The notes beneath the pieces were generated by a model that was given only the letters and a program-made list of their open reading frames with translations, had not been told where the DNA came from and ran no database searches. Positions 12,625 through 25,218 of a stretch of 64,000 bases of DNA are shown here, piece by piece (the first letter of the stretch is position 1; every line of letters starts with the position of its first letter). This DNA is from Rotaria socialis (taxonomy: Eukaryota > Rotifera > Eurotatoria > Philodinida > Philodinidae). The position numbers and the translations under genes are program-made. The DNA lies in assembly GCA_905331475.1 (NCBI GenBank), contig CAJNYU010001808.1, positions 27,045 to 91,044 on the forward strand. Direction: 5' to 3'.

Positions 12625-13866
12625 CTAGTCTTTTGCTTGAACATTAAATGTATTTTCTTCTGTTGATGTTGGTATATAAGTACGATTTTGTTGATCTAAC
12701 CATAACTTATGACCACCAACAATAAAAATACTTGTAAGAACAAGTGCTGATCCAATTAATACCAGTAGATTAGTTTTAATCGATGAAAATAAAATTTGAA
12801 GTACAATTGCAAAAAGTATATCTGATGATTGTACAACTGTAACAATTGATGGATGCTCGCGTTTAATTGATTTTTGTGATAATACCATTGGAAGTAATTG
12901 TAATATAGCAATACTCAATGCAAATAAAAAATCTTTTCTCAAGATTTTTTTTTTTAAATTAAATTCCAAATGATTTGATTTCGATAATATCCAATAATAA
13001 ACTTGCATTGCTATACATAAAACAAGAGTAGTAAATAGGAAATAAAACATTATGATGCTTTGTCGGAGATTTTTTTGGAGCAATTTTTTATTTAAAATAA
13101 TACTCATTGATATTGAAAATGCACATGAAAGAGCTAATAATGTACCGAATACACGATTATTATTTTTAATTATTACTTTATCTTGTAGAGTTTCATTGTA
13201 TATTTTTGATTGTGCAAAAAGAAATGTTGGCTGTGCTACACATGCAACACCAATAAGTGTTAATATACTTGCTATGATAGTTGGCAATGTAATTCGATCG
13301 CGAAATATAATTAAAGCAAGAAGTGCTGTCCAAACGACTTGTGTATAACGAATTGTTGTTAAATCTGGTAGAGGTAGCATAGATAGGCTAAGATAAAAAG
13401 AAATACTTCCACCAGCAGCAAAAATAGAACGAATAAAAATAAGTAATTTATTTGAATCAGGAATTGGTCGATAGCCTTTATAAAGTATAAATACGAGTGA
13501 TATTAATCCTTGAACAAGTATCCGAATAAAAAGAAAGTCAACCATAACAATATTCAATTGTACTAATGCAAAATTTGAACATGTAAATAATAGGGAACCA
13601 AGCAAAGCATATATAATACCTGAAAAACGTTCCATATAAATAAAACATTTTCTAACAAGATTTGATTGGTTTTCATCTTTGTTTTCTTCCTCATTTTGAT
13701 TTATAGTGCTCGTAGGCACAAAGAAAACAGATGATCGTCGATGAATATACATAGGTTCATCGTCTTGATCATTAATTGGTTGAACTAATGGATCAAGACT
13801 TGCTGCAGCTTCCTGGGGAGATGTAGATATTGAAACGCTCGTATAGGTACGTTGCTTCTTATCCAT
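12625..13866 (-). CDS. SLC35G-like drug/metabolite-type transporter, copy 2
   Basis: An intact, intronless 413-codon paralogue of the gene at 11043-12314. The two share the N-terminal SLDPLVQP/SIDPLIQP word, the LPDLTTIRYTQVVWTALLA stretch, GVACVAQPTFLF, a long inter-half loop, and REHPSIVTVVQSSDILFAI in the last third. About ten membrane segments follow a roughly 85-residue polar N-terminus. Divergence is moderate and spread along the protein, so the duplication is not recent; both copies seem to be under coding constraint. It is divergent from SLC25A42. The substrate is unknown. Confidence 0.85.
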   Translation of the reverse strand: MDKKQRTYTSVSISTSPQEAAASLDPLVQPINDQDDEPMYIHRRSSVFFVPTSTINQNEEENKDENQSNLVRKCFIYMERFSGIIYALLGSLLFTCSNFALVQLNIVMVDFLFIRILVQGLISLVFILYKGYRPIPDSNKLLIFIRSIFAAGGSISFYLSLSMLPLPDLTTIRYTQVVWTALLALIIFRDRITLPTIIASILTLIGVACVAQPTFLFAQSKIYNETLQDKVIIKNNNRVFGTLLALSCAFSISMSIILNKKLLQKNLRQSIIMFYFLFTTLVLCIAMQVYYWILSKSNHLEFNLKKKILRKDFLFALSIAILQLLPMVLSQKSIKREHPSIVTVVQSSDILFAIVLQILFSSIKTNLLVLIGSALVLTSIFIVGGHKLWLDQQNRTYIPTSTEENTFNVQAKD

Positions 13867-14258
13867 CTTACTTTATGCTTTGATCTTTACGATTATTATA
13901 AATATATATATATATATATATGCACATATACGTAAATCTCTTAATTTACGATTATATTCTTCATTTCAAGTTATCGAAAAGTCCATAGATCATGCGAAAA
14001 TGACCTAGATAAACCGAAAAATATAGTGATCGTAATTGATTGTACATAGAATAAATGAATAAATATAATTTTAATAGTTTTTGTAGTTTGAATAATAAAT
14101 CCTATACATTAAAGAATTTTAATATTTCTTTGATGACAAAAATATCTATTGATTTCATTTGTTATCTTTTTTTAGATAGTTGAAATTTTATTTTTGTTTA
14201 ATTAAAATGCATGATTGATGTCTAGTATTTCAAAGCATGAAGAATAATTTCAATACAG
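13867..14258. promoter_or_regulatory. Divergent upstream region SLC35G-like/SLC25A42
   Basis: A 392-bp region between divergent starts. It contains a TA microsatellite at about 13902-13930 close to the transporter start. No other motif could be assigned. Confidence 0.35.
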
Positions 14259-16523
14259 ATGAATCAGGATCAAACCGAAAACACATCTGTATGATCAAAA
14301 AAAAAATAATCGTATTTAAAAATTTTTCTCTTTTTTCTCTCTTTGTTTAGCTGTCCAATACTCAAAAAGTTCTAACCTCATTAGTTGCCGGCGGTTGTGC
14401 AGGTAAAATAGATAAGAATCGAAGAAGTGCACTTGATTTGATTATTCACTTATTTATTTTCCAGGTGCTGTCTCTAAAACAACAATTGCGCCATTCGATC
14501 GAGCTAAAATTAATTTTCAAGGTCAAATCTCTGTCAAAAATAATATCTATTCTAATCTAAATTAAATCTTTTCTCTAGTTAGAACCGATAAATTTAGTTA
14601 TAGACGTTGCTTTAAATTTATAAGAGATACATATCGAAAGGATGGTTTCGTTTGTTTATATCGAGGAAATTCAGCAAACTTAGCTCGTGTTATTCCTGCA
14701 GCAGCCATCTATTTTAGCGCTCATGAACAATGGAAGCGTCTTCTTAATACAGATAAATATGAGTAAGATTTTTATGAAGAAGAATTATAAAATTTATCTA
14801 AGAAATAAATATGTATTGAAAGAAAAACACCTGGCCGTCGATTTATTGCTGGTTCTTTAGCTGGTCTTACATCATCAACAATAACTTATCCACTTGATTT
14901 AGCTCGTGCTCGTATGGCAGTAACCAGCAAAACTGTGTATGTTATTTTAAAGATTTTATTATGAAATTTGCATTGTTGTTAAAATCGGTTCGAAATGAGA
15001 AACTGAAAATTGATGACCAAAACTTTTAGTCAAAGAATTCGTAGTGACAGAACAAAAGTTTTAATTTACGAGTAGGTCTTGTACTTTGTTTGATGGAAGC
15101 AGAAAAAAAAGAAAATTAATATTATCTTGGCAGCTGTCCCCCCCGTCATAAAGAAGAAAGACTTACAATTTGTTTGTAGTACCATTGAACAACTTAAACC
15201 TACGAAAGTCACAGGCATGTTTAGTCATATCTGCTCAATCAACTTTTCTAAAGTCAATTTTTCGAATTAAAAAATATTTTTAGCATGAGATTATAGACTC
15301 TACTGTATAATTGGATGACGTAGATCTATACTACATTTAAAATAGCCTTATTTCTTCTTCCAGATAAGTTCTATATCGTAACTGTTCGTAAGTCCTTTTC
15401 CAATAGATTTAGTAATACATCAGTCGCATTTAATTAATTGCAATTGTAACAACAAGTCTCTTGCAATATTCGACAATGCTTTTTCAGAGATAGAGTAATT
15501 CAGTTTGAAATAATTCATGGATTAGTTAGACATATCTACGGACTATGGTATTGTCTTCAATTTCGTTTGTAACCATAGTGAATTCTTTGCACCAATAAAA
15601 TCAAGATATGAACGATCCATCAAATTAGAATATTTGTGTTTTGTTCGTCAGTTATGCTTGTTTGAGACAAGGAACAGAGAAAGCCGGTGTCATGTTTCTA
15701 TTTTCACAATCGATTAATATTCGATGTTTTAGACTAAAATCAGCGTTTTTCTGTATTTGCCATATATGCACAAGAATAAACATGTTTTGTCTATTTAAAT
15801 ACATACGTACGTAGTTATAGATTATAGAATGAGTTTTACTAATTACATAAACTAATATTAGTGCAACAAATATCAAACTTCCATTTGAGTTAATAACGTG
15901 GCGTAAGATCTTCGCTAAATGTGAATCGATAGTAAGAATTAAATTATGATAAATGATAGTTCTTTTTTTCTCTTTTACAGGTATACAAATTTATTCTCAG
16001 TTTTTCTAGCTGTTTTTCGAACTGAAGGTGTTTTTGCTTTATATCGTGGTGCACTATGGTCAATGATTGGCGTATTACCTTATTCTGGCTTTGTCTTTTT
16101 TACTTATGAGTCCCTCAAACATATTCGCTTAGGTAAGAAAACATTAAAAACAATCTTAGTTTTCATATAAAAGTTTTTTTCTTCTTTAAATAAGATTATC
16201 AATCTCACCGTCCTATTAATAAGACAGAACAAATGTGTTTCGGAGCTATATCTGGTCTTATTGGCCAAACGGTTTCATATCCATTTGATGTTGTTCGACG
16301 ACGATTACAAACTGCTGCTGTTATTCGACCAAATGAACGATATCTTGGCGCAATAGCAACAGCACGTAAAATAATTCGTGAAGAAGGCATAACAAGTGGC
16401 TTATACAAAGGTGTAACTATGAATTGGTTTAAAGGGCCAATATCTATAGGTGTTTCTTTCATGACATTTGATACATTAATTAGGCTGATTCGTCAATCAT
16501 CACTGTTCCCTCCAAACTCTTGA
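14259..16523 (+). CDS. SLC25A42: Mitochondrial carrier, SLC25A42-like (CoA/ADP exchange)
   Basis: SLC25A42 imports coenzyme A into mitochondria in exchange for adenine nucleotides. Seven exons join in phase: 14259-14288, 14351-14402, 14465-14521, 14579-14762, 14823-14936, 15981-16132, 16195-16523, giving 305 residues. Three mitochondrial-carrier repeats are visible, with Px[D]xx[KR] signatures PFDRAK, YPLDLARAR and YPFDVVRRR at the ends of helices 1, 3 and 5. Family-specific stretches include YRGNSANLARVIPAAAIYFS, RARMAVT and GLYKGVTMNWFKGPISIG. The start at 14259 was chosen because its 10-codon exon ends in phase 0, as the strong pyrimidine-tract acceptor at 14350 requires. An alternative Met at 14237 is out of phase with that acceptor. 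Intron 5 is 1,044 bp, long for this locus. Confidence 0.92.
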
Positions 16524-16914
16524 TCGAATTCAATTTTCATTTCGTTGATTTTTTCTTATTTCTTCCTCTATTTTCATATATTATCCAAGTATTTTTCTAA
16601 GTTGCGTTCTTGCTAATGTTCTAGTCTCCACCGAGTGTATTTATATTTTCCAGATGATTGATTGTTTTCTATTATTATTATGATGATGATGATGATGATG
16701 ATGAATAGTTTCAATTAGTAAAATTTTGTTCATGTTCACATTGACAATTATTGTTGACTCATGATTCCATAGTTCTCACTTATTGAAAAAGAATCTTTCT
16801 TTTTTTTTTTTGTTTTTCATTATGCAAACGTATTTGAAGAATTTGTTCAAAATCATATTAATCGAAATAGGAAAGTAATAGACATCAAAATTATTCTCTG
16901 AGTGCGTTTTCTAG
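16524..16914. other. Spacer with GAT microsatellite and splice-acceptor-like end
   Basis: 391 bp of probable 3' UTR of SLC25A42. A TTA/TGA trinucleotide run is at about 16671-16707. The stretch ends in ttttctag immediately before the FBXO28 ATG, an acceptor-like sequence discussed in the findings. Confidence 0.45.
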
Positions 16915-18230
16915 ATGACAACAAATATAATATTGTCTTTTACGGATCTACCATTACTCGTACAAGATAAAATAATAAATTATTTTTCATATGCAGAATT
17001 AAGTTGTTTACGTTCGACATCAAAACATTTTCAGCGATTATGCTCTGAAAAGCTCAATCGAGGTTATTCTCAACTTGAAATAATTATTCATGATTTACAA
17101 AAACAAATTAAAACAAAATTGCCACGACGAGAATCGGAACGACATAAAGTAAGCAAAATCCAAAGAAGACTATTCATTTTTCGATATATACCAAATGAGA
17201 ATAGTGGTACGGTACTCAAAACCTACACGATCACTTTACATTGTGTCAGATGTTTGAAGAAAAATTCAAGTGCCTTTTTAGTTCGAGAACAATTCTATAC
17301 GTATATTTCTAATGAATATTAGCTATAAGAAATACTAGAGACTATAAATATTAACAGTTCTATATTGTATGTTCATGTCATTAATGAGTCAGATTGTTGA
17401 CCTATGATTTCATGTCTTGTCAATTAGTAATTAATCGTTAGCTTTTCCTTTTTAGCATCCTTTATCAACAAAATTTGATATAATATCTTCTCTTGATTCT
17501 CGTATTCAATGGCTTAAATTAACATTTAGTTCGGCCATACAAAATTCATTCTGTTGTTTTTATCCGGGTCATGTAAGAAATTTTTTTCGGTGATTTTTTT
17601 CAAAACAAAAATTTTTTTCAATTTATTTAGTTACTTGATGAAATTTATTCAGTATTAAATCATTTAAAAACACAGCAATCATTTTCAAATCCATGTACAC
17701 TGCTGCAAGAAACACGTGATATGTCATCAATGGCTATTGAGCATTTTCGTGAACAAATTAAACCGAAATTACAATCAATGCGTATGACTTCGTTAAATAC
17801 AATACGTCATAATATTTCGACATTTTCAACAACTATGACTAGTTCTCTATCTCATTATCATCATCATCATCGTAAACGATCAACGAATGGAATATTTCGT
17901 CGACGAATCGATATATTAAAAAATCGTATATGTAAACAAAATATTATTATGAAATCTCAAAAATCTCAAGTGAAACATTATAAACAACTATTACATATGC
18001 GTACAAAATCATTAATTGATCATCATAGGCGTTTAAAGTATCTTGAAAAGAAAAATAAAGAATCAGAACAAATTCTACTTGAAATACAACGAGATAACAA
18101 TACATTATTACAACGTATTGATCGATTTGTTTTAACCTACGATAACATACCAACGGAACTAAATAATAAGAAATGTGATGAAATATTTCCTCAAATAAAT
18201 ACAAATTTAAAACGTCGAAAAATTGATTGA
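16915..18230 (+). CDS. FBXO28: F-box only protein 28 homologue
   Basis: FBXO28 is the substrate-recognition part of an SCF ubiquitin ligase; in humans it acts in the nucleus on MYC and topoisomerase II. Three exons join in phase: 16915-17148, 17456-17572, 17631-18230, giving 316 residues. The F-box lies at about residues 10-50 (LPLLVQDKIINYFSYAELSC). The family signature KLPRRESERH spans the first exon end. LKLTFSSAIQNSFCCFYPG and LLDEIYSVL follow, then QETRDMSSMAIEHFREQIKP, all collinear with animal FBXO28. A basic segment with four His and a Lys/Gln-rich coiled coil (about residues 215-290) precede a basic tail ending KRRKID, a possible nuclear signal. The ATG lies directly after ttttctag, so the mRNA may be trans-spliced. 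Confidence 0.9.
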
Positions 18231-18912
18231 TGTATTTATGTGCATTCAGTATCTTTTCTTCTGCCTTCTTTTTTGTTACAATCAAAAATCTAAGAAAAAT
18301 CTGTCCTTTTGACTTTTTCTAGCAAGATATGTTTTGTTTATAAAATATATAATGAGGAAGTGTTCGATTTTATGTTTCCATTGCGAAATCAAAATCTAAG
18401 CATTGCAGCTGCAAAATCAATCACTAAGAAGAATCTTTTTTTTCTCTGAATTTTCACTAGAATGCTTTTTTGTTTGCTCTATTCGATGTTGTGAGTCATC
18501 TTTAGTTCAGTATGAACAACTTGTTTCCATCTAGCTGAAATTTGAGATAGAGTTTTCTTCTTATATAAAAATATGACAAAGAAAATGATTTCTTTTCATA
18601 TTTTTGTATTGTGCTTGTTTTAATAGTTTACTTTATTTTTCAACAGATTCATGTCTAAAGGAAAATATTTATTGATAAAAACTGTCTACTAGATAGTTTT
18701 TAGAGTTACATGAAGATATTATCGATATTTCATATTCTAAGTTTTATTAAGTGTGAATTTTTTTCAAAAAATTGAATCTATTTGAGTCCTTTTTTTTTGT
18801 TTTAAAGTTATGTTCATTCGGCTTTATATAATTATTACTGTATATACATAGTTACTTAACGACTTTCACTTAGTCGACAACATTCATTATAGACTCATCT
18901 GCACTATTAAAA
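18231..18912. other. Intergenic region FBXO28 to SerRS-like gene
   Basis: 682 bp, AT-rich with T runs and no convincing exon. It probably contains the FBXO28 3' UTR and the next promoter. Confidence 0.45.
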
Positions 18913-20969
18913 ATGAAATTCGTTTTAGACATGATAATTATTCGTCGACATACACAATATTTTCTTCATGAAATTCGTCGCACATTAATAGCCGAACGTA
19001 TTCCTCAATATAAAGAACGTTCAGCTTTACTTCCTGGTGGTTTAAATACTCCATTTCCAATTGTTGTTGAACCAGACATTGATCTAGAATTATTATTTAA
19101 AAGTCATGAACAATTACAAGAAAATCTTGAACGGCGACATTGGATTGTTGATGTTAAAAAAGTCGAACATGATTATCATCTATGGAAAAAATTAAATAGA
19201 CAAATAGCTGAAGCAACAGCACGACGATCGCAAGTAGATAAAGATGAATTTCTATATTTTATTTATGTAGCATTTCTAAATTTAGCTCGAAGAATTACAT
19301 CAATGGGGCGAACAATTGTATGCTTTGAATGCAAAATTTCTTGTAGCTTGTTTACGTTTACCAGCACCATTACATGGAGCTGTACCTGAGACAAGTGGAA
19401 GAAAATTATTATACGAATATGGCAGTCAAAGAAAATCAAGTTTAACCATGAGATCATGGCGAGATTTAGCCGAAGTAACATCACTTGATGCTGCACCATT
19501 TTCATCATTTGCATTTGGTGAATTGTATGCGAATAATAAAATTTCTTTTGAATTTGAATTCGTTTGTTTTTTGTATTATTTTAGTGCTCAATTAGAATAT
19601 ACTTTACTAAATTATTTCAACAAAAGTCTCGATGCATATAATATGCAGCTTTGTTCAGCTGTTAATGTTGTTAAATCATTTGTAATTGAAGCATTTGGTT
19701 ATCATTTTTCCGATATTAAAAATGTGTTTAATATTGTTGGTAAGAAAAACAAGTAAAGAAAAGTAAATTTTATGTGTTTCTTTTTTGCAAATAATATTAG
19801 CCGAACATGATGATGATGAAAATAGTGTTGAACTTTTACATCTATTCGGAACGTCAACACCACTTGGTATAGTATCTCCTTTTATACGGACAAATTTTAC
19901 AAGAGATGCCTTACCTTATTATGTATACTCAATTGGACGAAATTATAATCCACACTCAGGACAATCATCATGCATTGAACTACTAGGTAAACTTTATTTT
20001 CTTTTAGTTGTATTAGTCGCAAAACTATGAATCACGTTGGCTGAACATAGATTTCATACTTAAATTTTTGATTCAAAAATAGAATACAAAAATGATTTCG
20101 ATCTTTTTTTTATAATGCCATTACGAGCCTCAAGAGCCTTTGAAAAGTTTAGGCGAATATCCAAATAGATCGGAAAGAGTTCATTAACAAAATTTCGCTA
20201 TAAAGTTTCCGTAACTCAAACTATTACGTTACTAGTGTTATACCATAATGCTCTACTGAGAAATCAGAATAGCATAGCTGAGAGTGTGATAAAAACTCGA
20301 CATCTTAAACCTTAGTTTGATATTTGCTTCAATCTTCGACAAATTTTCAGTCCTGATATTTTCTCTATCAATAATAAAATTTATAACATTTTAATTCTTT
20401 ATAACTGAAAAAATCGTAAACTTTCTTAATGTTTTATCTTTCCTTATTTAATAGCGTTCTCAAATGAGCATTCTCAACATTTACTCGTTGATGATCATCA
20501 AAAAGCTGGTGATGAACGAGCAAAAGCTTTTGAAGATATTCTCAAAAAATCTATCACCAACTGTGTAAACATCACCCATCCAAAAGATATCAATTTAATG
20601 TCGAATTCTGTTGATTTTATTTATATTCAATTGGCTACAATTATAACTAGTTTCTATCAACGTTTAAATTTGCCATTACGTGTATGTCTTTCACCCTCAT
20701 ATGAACTTTTATCGTATGAATCATTACGCTTAACCATCGAAGTTTATCTTCCATCACAAATAGATTATGTACGCGTTGGATCTGTGTCATTGATTGACGA
20801 TTATCTTTCTCGAAGACTCATGATTAAACATAACTCGGACAAAAAAAGTTACGTGGCTATGGTACATGCCCGTGTTGCTGACGTATCACAATTAGCAAAA
20901 TGTGTTTTAGAAGCGTCACAAACAATCGGCAGAGGCATTAAATTACCATCAGTATTGTCCATGCGCTAA
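18913..20969 (+). CDS. Mitochondrial seryl-tRNA-synthetase-like protein (SLIMP-like)
   Basis: Five exons join in phase: 18913-19233, 19286-19524, 19585-19739, 19801-19986, 20455-20969, giving 471 residues. The N-terminal half has the helical arm seen in seryl-tRNA synthetases: LEELHQWGEQLYALNAKF, then CLRLPAPLHGAVPE, matching the LRLPN-THP-VP linker of mitochondrial SerRS. The C-terminal half follows the class II fold, with a motif-2-like ISYYVYSIGRNYNP-type segment, EVYLPSQIDYVRVGSVS, and DDYLSRRLMI, equal to the usual SNCTDFQARR position. Cys/Asn of that site and the motif-3 Arg are not present as expected, so aminoacylation looks unlikely. This fits the SLIMP paralogue described from insects better than active SARS2. 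Start Met chosen as the first in the exon; an upstream targeting exon is possible. Confidence 0.75.
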
Positions 20970-21088
20970 TTCATGTACATAAGCTAACTTATTGCTTTTT
21001 CATTATTTTTCAAATTGTAAAAATAAAAACAGAAAAATAATCTTATTTATTTTTTTTGTTACATATTTTGTTTATCTGACGTTAGTTT

Positions 21089-24000
21089 TTAAATTACAGT
21101 AGGTTTATTATCTAGTTTAACATCTATTTGCTTGTATAGTTTAGCCATTTGTTTTCGTTTTTCTACTTGTATTGAATCATGATATGTAAATACCTAAAAA
21201 AATAGATTTTGTTTTATATATCGAACATGAAAAATTATATTTCAATACTTACAAGATAGAGATACGTTAATTTTAAGTGAAGAGTTTCTTGGAAACTAAT
21301 AAATATATCTTTGGCCAAAAGTAGCAAATGTTCAGCTTCAGATGAATCTAAAATAATCAATCGAATAGGCAAATAGTCGATGTGTAGAAGATTTAGTAAC
21401 TCTGTTGGATTGTAATTTGTAAGAAATATTAGAGGATGAAATCGAATAAGAAAACATTCGACTAAATTGTTCAAAAATATAAAAGATTCAAAGTCGTGAC
21501 CATTCTCGTTATTCTCAATCTGTCGAATTTCTTCAAACGCTCTTAAATATATCATTTATTAGTTAATTCTACAGCCATAATAAATTACAATCAATCACAT
21601 ATCTATCTTCATGATATCGATCTCTCAAAAACTGCGAGTTTTAGTAAATTATGCAACATAGATTGTATTGAAATAAACGATAAATTCCGAATTCATATTC
21701 AATCATGTGATTTCCGTACGCTGTTAAAAATTTTACAATCGAGAATATTGATGTCTAACTTACAATTAGGATAAACTCGATCATCAGCCATTTCTAATAA
21801 ATACAATCGACCAAGTAACAATGCACATCGAGCAACATTATAACGATCACCATATTTTAAAAGTTCAGTAAGACAAAAAGTCAAAATTCGAATAGATTCC
21901 TGTGATGTTGTAAAATTTGACTATTATAGAGAACAGAAGGAATATTTTTCATTCAAAAAAAAAAAGAATTTAATGTACCTTATTTAATTGTACTTCATAT
22001 AAAAGACAAAGAATTAAATAATGCTGAAGATTGTATTTAATACATAATTGTTTGCATTCTTCAAGAAATCCAAGACTTGGTACGAGATCATTTTTCTTTG
22101 CACAATTTTCAGTTAATAATAATAAAAGTCTTAAGAAAACGTTTGAAAAACAAACCAATGAAATACTATATATGAATCATTAATTGATTTACTTTATTCT
22201 TGATATGAGATCAGATACTTTCTCTTGATTTAATAATTTTTGTAACTCAATCGGATCTCGTTGACTATCATCGAGTTCATTTAAATTATGTAAACATATT
22301 GCTCGACTAATGATTAAGAAAAATAAAACAATCTTCTTATACAATATAGAAATCATCGTACCGTATTTCGTATTCAATTTGTGAATAGTTCGAAAATGTT
22401 TTAGCTGTAACCAATGCTCTATCCCATTCATTTCGTCGGCATTGAAGTACAAATTGAACATCGGCTCGAGCCATATCAATTAAATTATGTGCATTGGTCG
22501 ATAATTGTACTAAGTCAATACTTTTATTTAACATTTGACTGGCAAGATTGTATTGACCCTTTTATTTAAAAATAAAAAACGAATAAGAATTATCATATTT
22601 AAAAGCAAAATTATATACTTGATTAAGTATAGCCATAGAAAGATATGAACATGCCAGAGCATAATAATCTGTATGGCGAAGATGTAAATGTTCAGTATTG
22701 TCCAGAACCATTGCAGAATAAAGTAAAACAAAATCACTAGAACGAACAAGTGAAATAAGAAGGTTTTTTAAGTTTGAGGAAATTTGCTTTTTGTTTTACT
22801 TGTATTGTGCTAAATTCCAAAAAGCTGTTTTATTCAAATAATGTACAGCGGCACGATTAATCCAGTTGAAACGTGACTTAACATCTGTTCGTTCAAAATC
22901 AGTATCGATTCGTTGTCTAAAAGAATTCAATTTTAATTTCAAAGAGAATAATAACAAAAAGCTACAAAACATACAATACTGCTGGAAGATTTCCTCGACT
23001 CATTAATTGTACCGATGGCCAACTTTCAACACAGACGCAATCATCCTATTGAATAAAAATGTTTTGTTTATTGAGTTGGATGCGTTTCTAAAACGAAAGC
23101 TTACCGTAGTTAAAAATCCTGCTGATGAATTATCAAGTTGTTTAAGATAACGATTATCGAGCAATAAAAGATTATCGACTTTTTGAGATGTATTTAATGT
23201 TGAAGAAATTAATTGATCCTAAAGAGAATAATTTGCAATAAAATACAAATGTCATGATACTATTCTAAATGAAATAAATGTGTTAACAACCTACGTGATT
23301 TGTCAGAGATTACTATGCTGAACTTACAGGCCAAGAATTACTAAGATGAGTCCGCTTCTCGGTCTGTTCGGCACTCTATATTCTTCAATTATATTAATAC
23401 ATTTGAAAAATTAATTTAATAACTAATCGATACCCGTGAAAGTCAGAAAATCACTATAGATGGAACAATTTTTTCTAAAAACAGTCATCAACATTTACAT
23501 TTTATACTTACCACACATAATGGCATAATATCTTTTTCTGATCGTAATAAAGACATTGACATTCCATCGTTAAGAGCATTTTTCGCATCGACTCTTCAAA
23601 ATACAAATACAAAAACAAAAAAAACCTTCTACTGCTATCGAAAGAAAATTGAAGAAAATTTTACTTAAAATTATAATGAGATAAAAGTGTTGACATATGT
23701 AATGCACCAATATCGGATGTTAATTGAAATCCATTTTGTTTATCAAAATAATGATGTAAATAATAATTTGCTTGAGAATAGTTATTTTTTGAACGTGCTT
23801 GAAGATAGTGAACAAATGGCTAACAAGAGAAAAAAAGAGCAACCGAAAGGAAATTATTAAACAAGCAATAGTCAATTTACTTACAACTTCAGCTAATTGT
23901 GGATAAATCTTTTCAATGGATCGAAGAATTTCTAATTCATAATCATCAACTAATATTCCAGCATCCAAACGTAATGCCTAGATTTCTATTGATTTTAAAT

Positions 24001-25111
24001 TGAAAAAACAAACAAACAAACAGACTTACAAGTTTAGTTAACATATACTCAGCTTGTTTAATCGATACCGGTATTGTCATTTCTGACGATGAACTAAAAC
24101 AAAGATAAGAATTTGGAAATATTACATCTTAGTTCGTTAATGCTTACTATTGTTTTGTTTGAATTCTCAATTCTCGAATTGAAGTATTCTTTTTTATTTC
24201 ATTTGTCGATTCGAATTCAGTCATCATTTTGTCATCTTTTGGTGGTAACGGACATTTAAATGTGGATGATCGAAGATATGAATCAACATATCGACTAACA
24301 TCATTCACAAGTTGTTCGAGACTCGGCGTTGATAACATTTCAAATGAACAAATATGACGACGTAGAAAGAGACCTATATTTATAAAGTTGATGAAATTCT
24401 TTGTTTTTTTGTTATATCAAAGTTAATCTTACCAACAAGACTCCATCCTTTGATTGTATAATGTAGTTTATCGGATTGATGACTTAGTTGATTTTCATTG
24501 GCAAAATTTGATTCACCACGTTTTTGAATAAATTTTGATAAATCATGAAACAAATCAATTATGTCTACTAAGGTTGCTTTTGCCAATTTAGCAATGCTAA
24601 ACAGATTTCTTATCAAATTCTTCAGAGAAAAAATTCACATGAATAGATTTACCTTTGAGAATATTCAGTAATAAAATCATTATCAGGATAGACTTTTGCT
24701 AAATGTTGAATAAGATTTGGTAGCTCCCATTCAAAATTCTATTCAATCAAATAAGTTCTTATATAAATAATATATTTTCAATATCTTACTCGTGTGAGAA
24801 ATAATACTAATGATGGTAGAAGAACATCTTCTGTGTAAACAAATTCAGGTGGTGTACTTCGTGTTGTTTCTTCTTCTTTCAAAGGTAAACATCGTTGATT
24901 CTATTCGTTCAGAAGTAAATATTATTAATATTTTTTCAATCTGATTTATTCTTACTAGACGACGAAAAATTGTTCGAAATAATTGAAGAAGAATTATTTT
25001 ACGCGAAGATAGATGTTCACATAAACGTGCATAATCTATAAGACGTACTTCATCGTGTTGATGATTCATTCCACGATAGTGTATATTAGCATTTGGTCCA
25101 TTTAAATCCAT
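21089..25111 (-). CDS. ANAPC5: Anaphase-promoting complex subunit 5
   Basis: APC5 is a TPR-rich scaffold of the APC/C ubiquitin ligase that drives mitotic exit. Some 15-20 short exons separated by 50-100 bp introns cover 4.0 kb. Landmarks in order: start MDLNGPNANIHYRGMNHQHD at 25111; KIILLQLFRTIFRR; FEWELPNLIQHLAKVYPD; a TIKGWSLVG-GLFLRRHI junction (24330-24440), collinear with the VVGLFLRHM region of human APC5; IKQAEYMLTKLALR (near 24040), equal to the KQAEFFLS segment; YPQLAEV and FVHYLQARSKNNYSQANYYL, matching the FAEAHYLSYLNNL region; and TPR-like helices to the C-terminus KQMAKLYKQIDVKLDNK. The C-terminal exon joins in phase across the donor after TYLYL. Not every middle exon was resolved. 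Its 3' end is 119 bp from the convergent SerRS-like gene. Confidence 0.82.
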
Positions 25112-25218
25112 CTAAGTATAGTAAACATAAAAAATGAGAGCGTGATTAACTACTTTTAAAGTGATAATTGAAAATATAATAGAATCTTTTGTTAATCGAT
25201 GTAGTTTTTGTTCATTAG

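Noticed and set aside
13052..13348. A 98-codon plus-strand ORF inside the SLC35G-like copy 2.
   Set aside because: It is opposite to a well supported transporter frame and has no family resemblance.
14237..14288. Upstream Met at 14237 as the SLC25A42 start.
   Set aside because: Its exon would end in phase 1, but the strong acceptor at 14350 needs phase 0; the Met at 14259 fits.
23330..23460. ctaagatgagtccgcttctcgg resembles part of a hammerhead ribozyme core, found in some bdelloid retroelements.
   Set aside because: The core should read CTGATGA, and the paired GAAA and correctly placed helices are absent; it lies in an APC5 intron and is best taken as chance.
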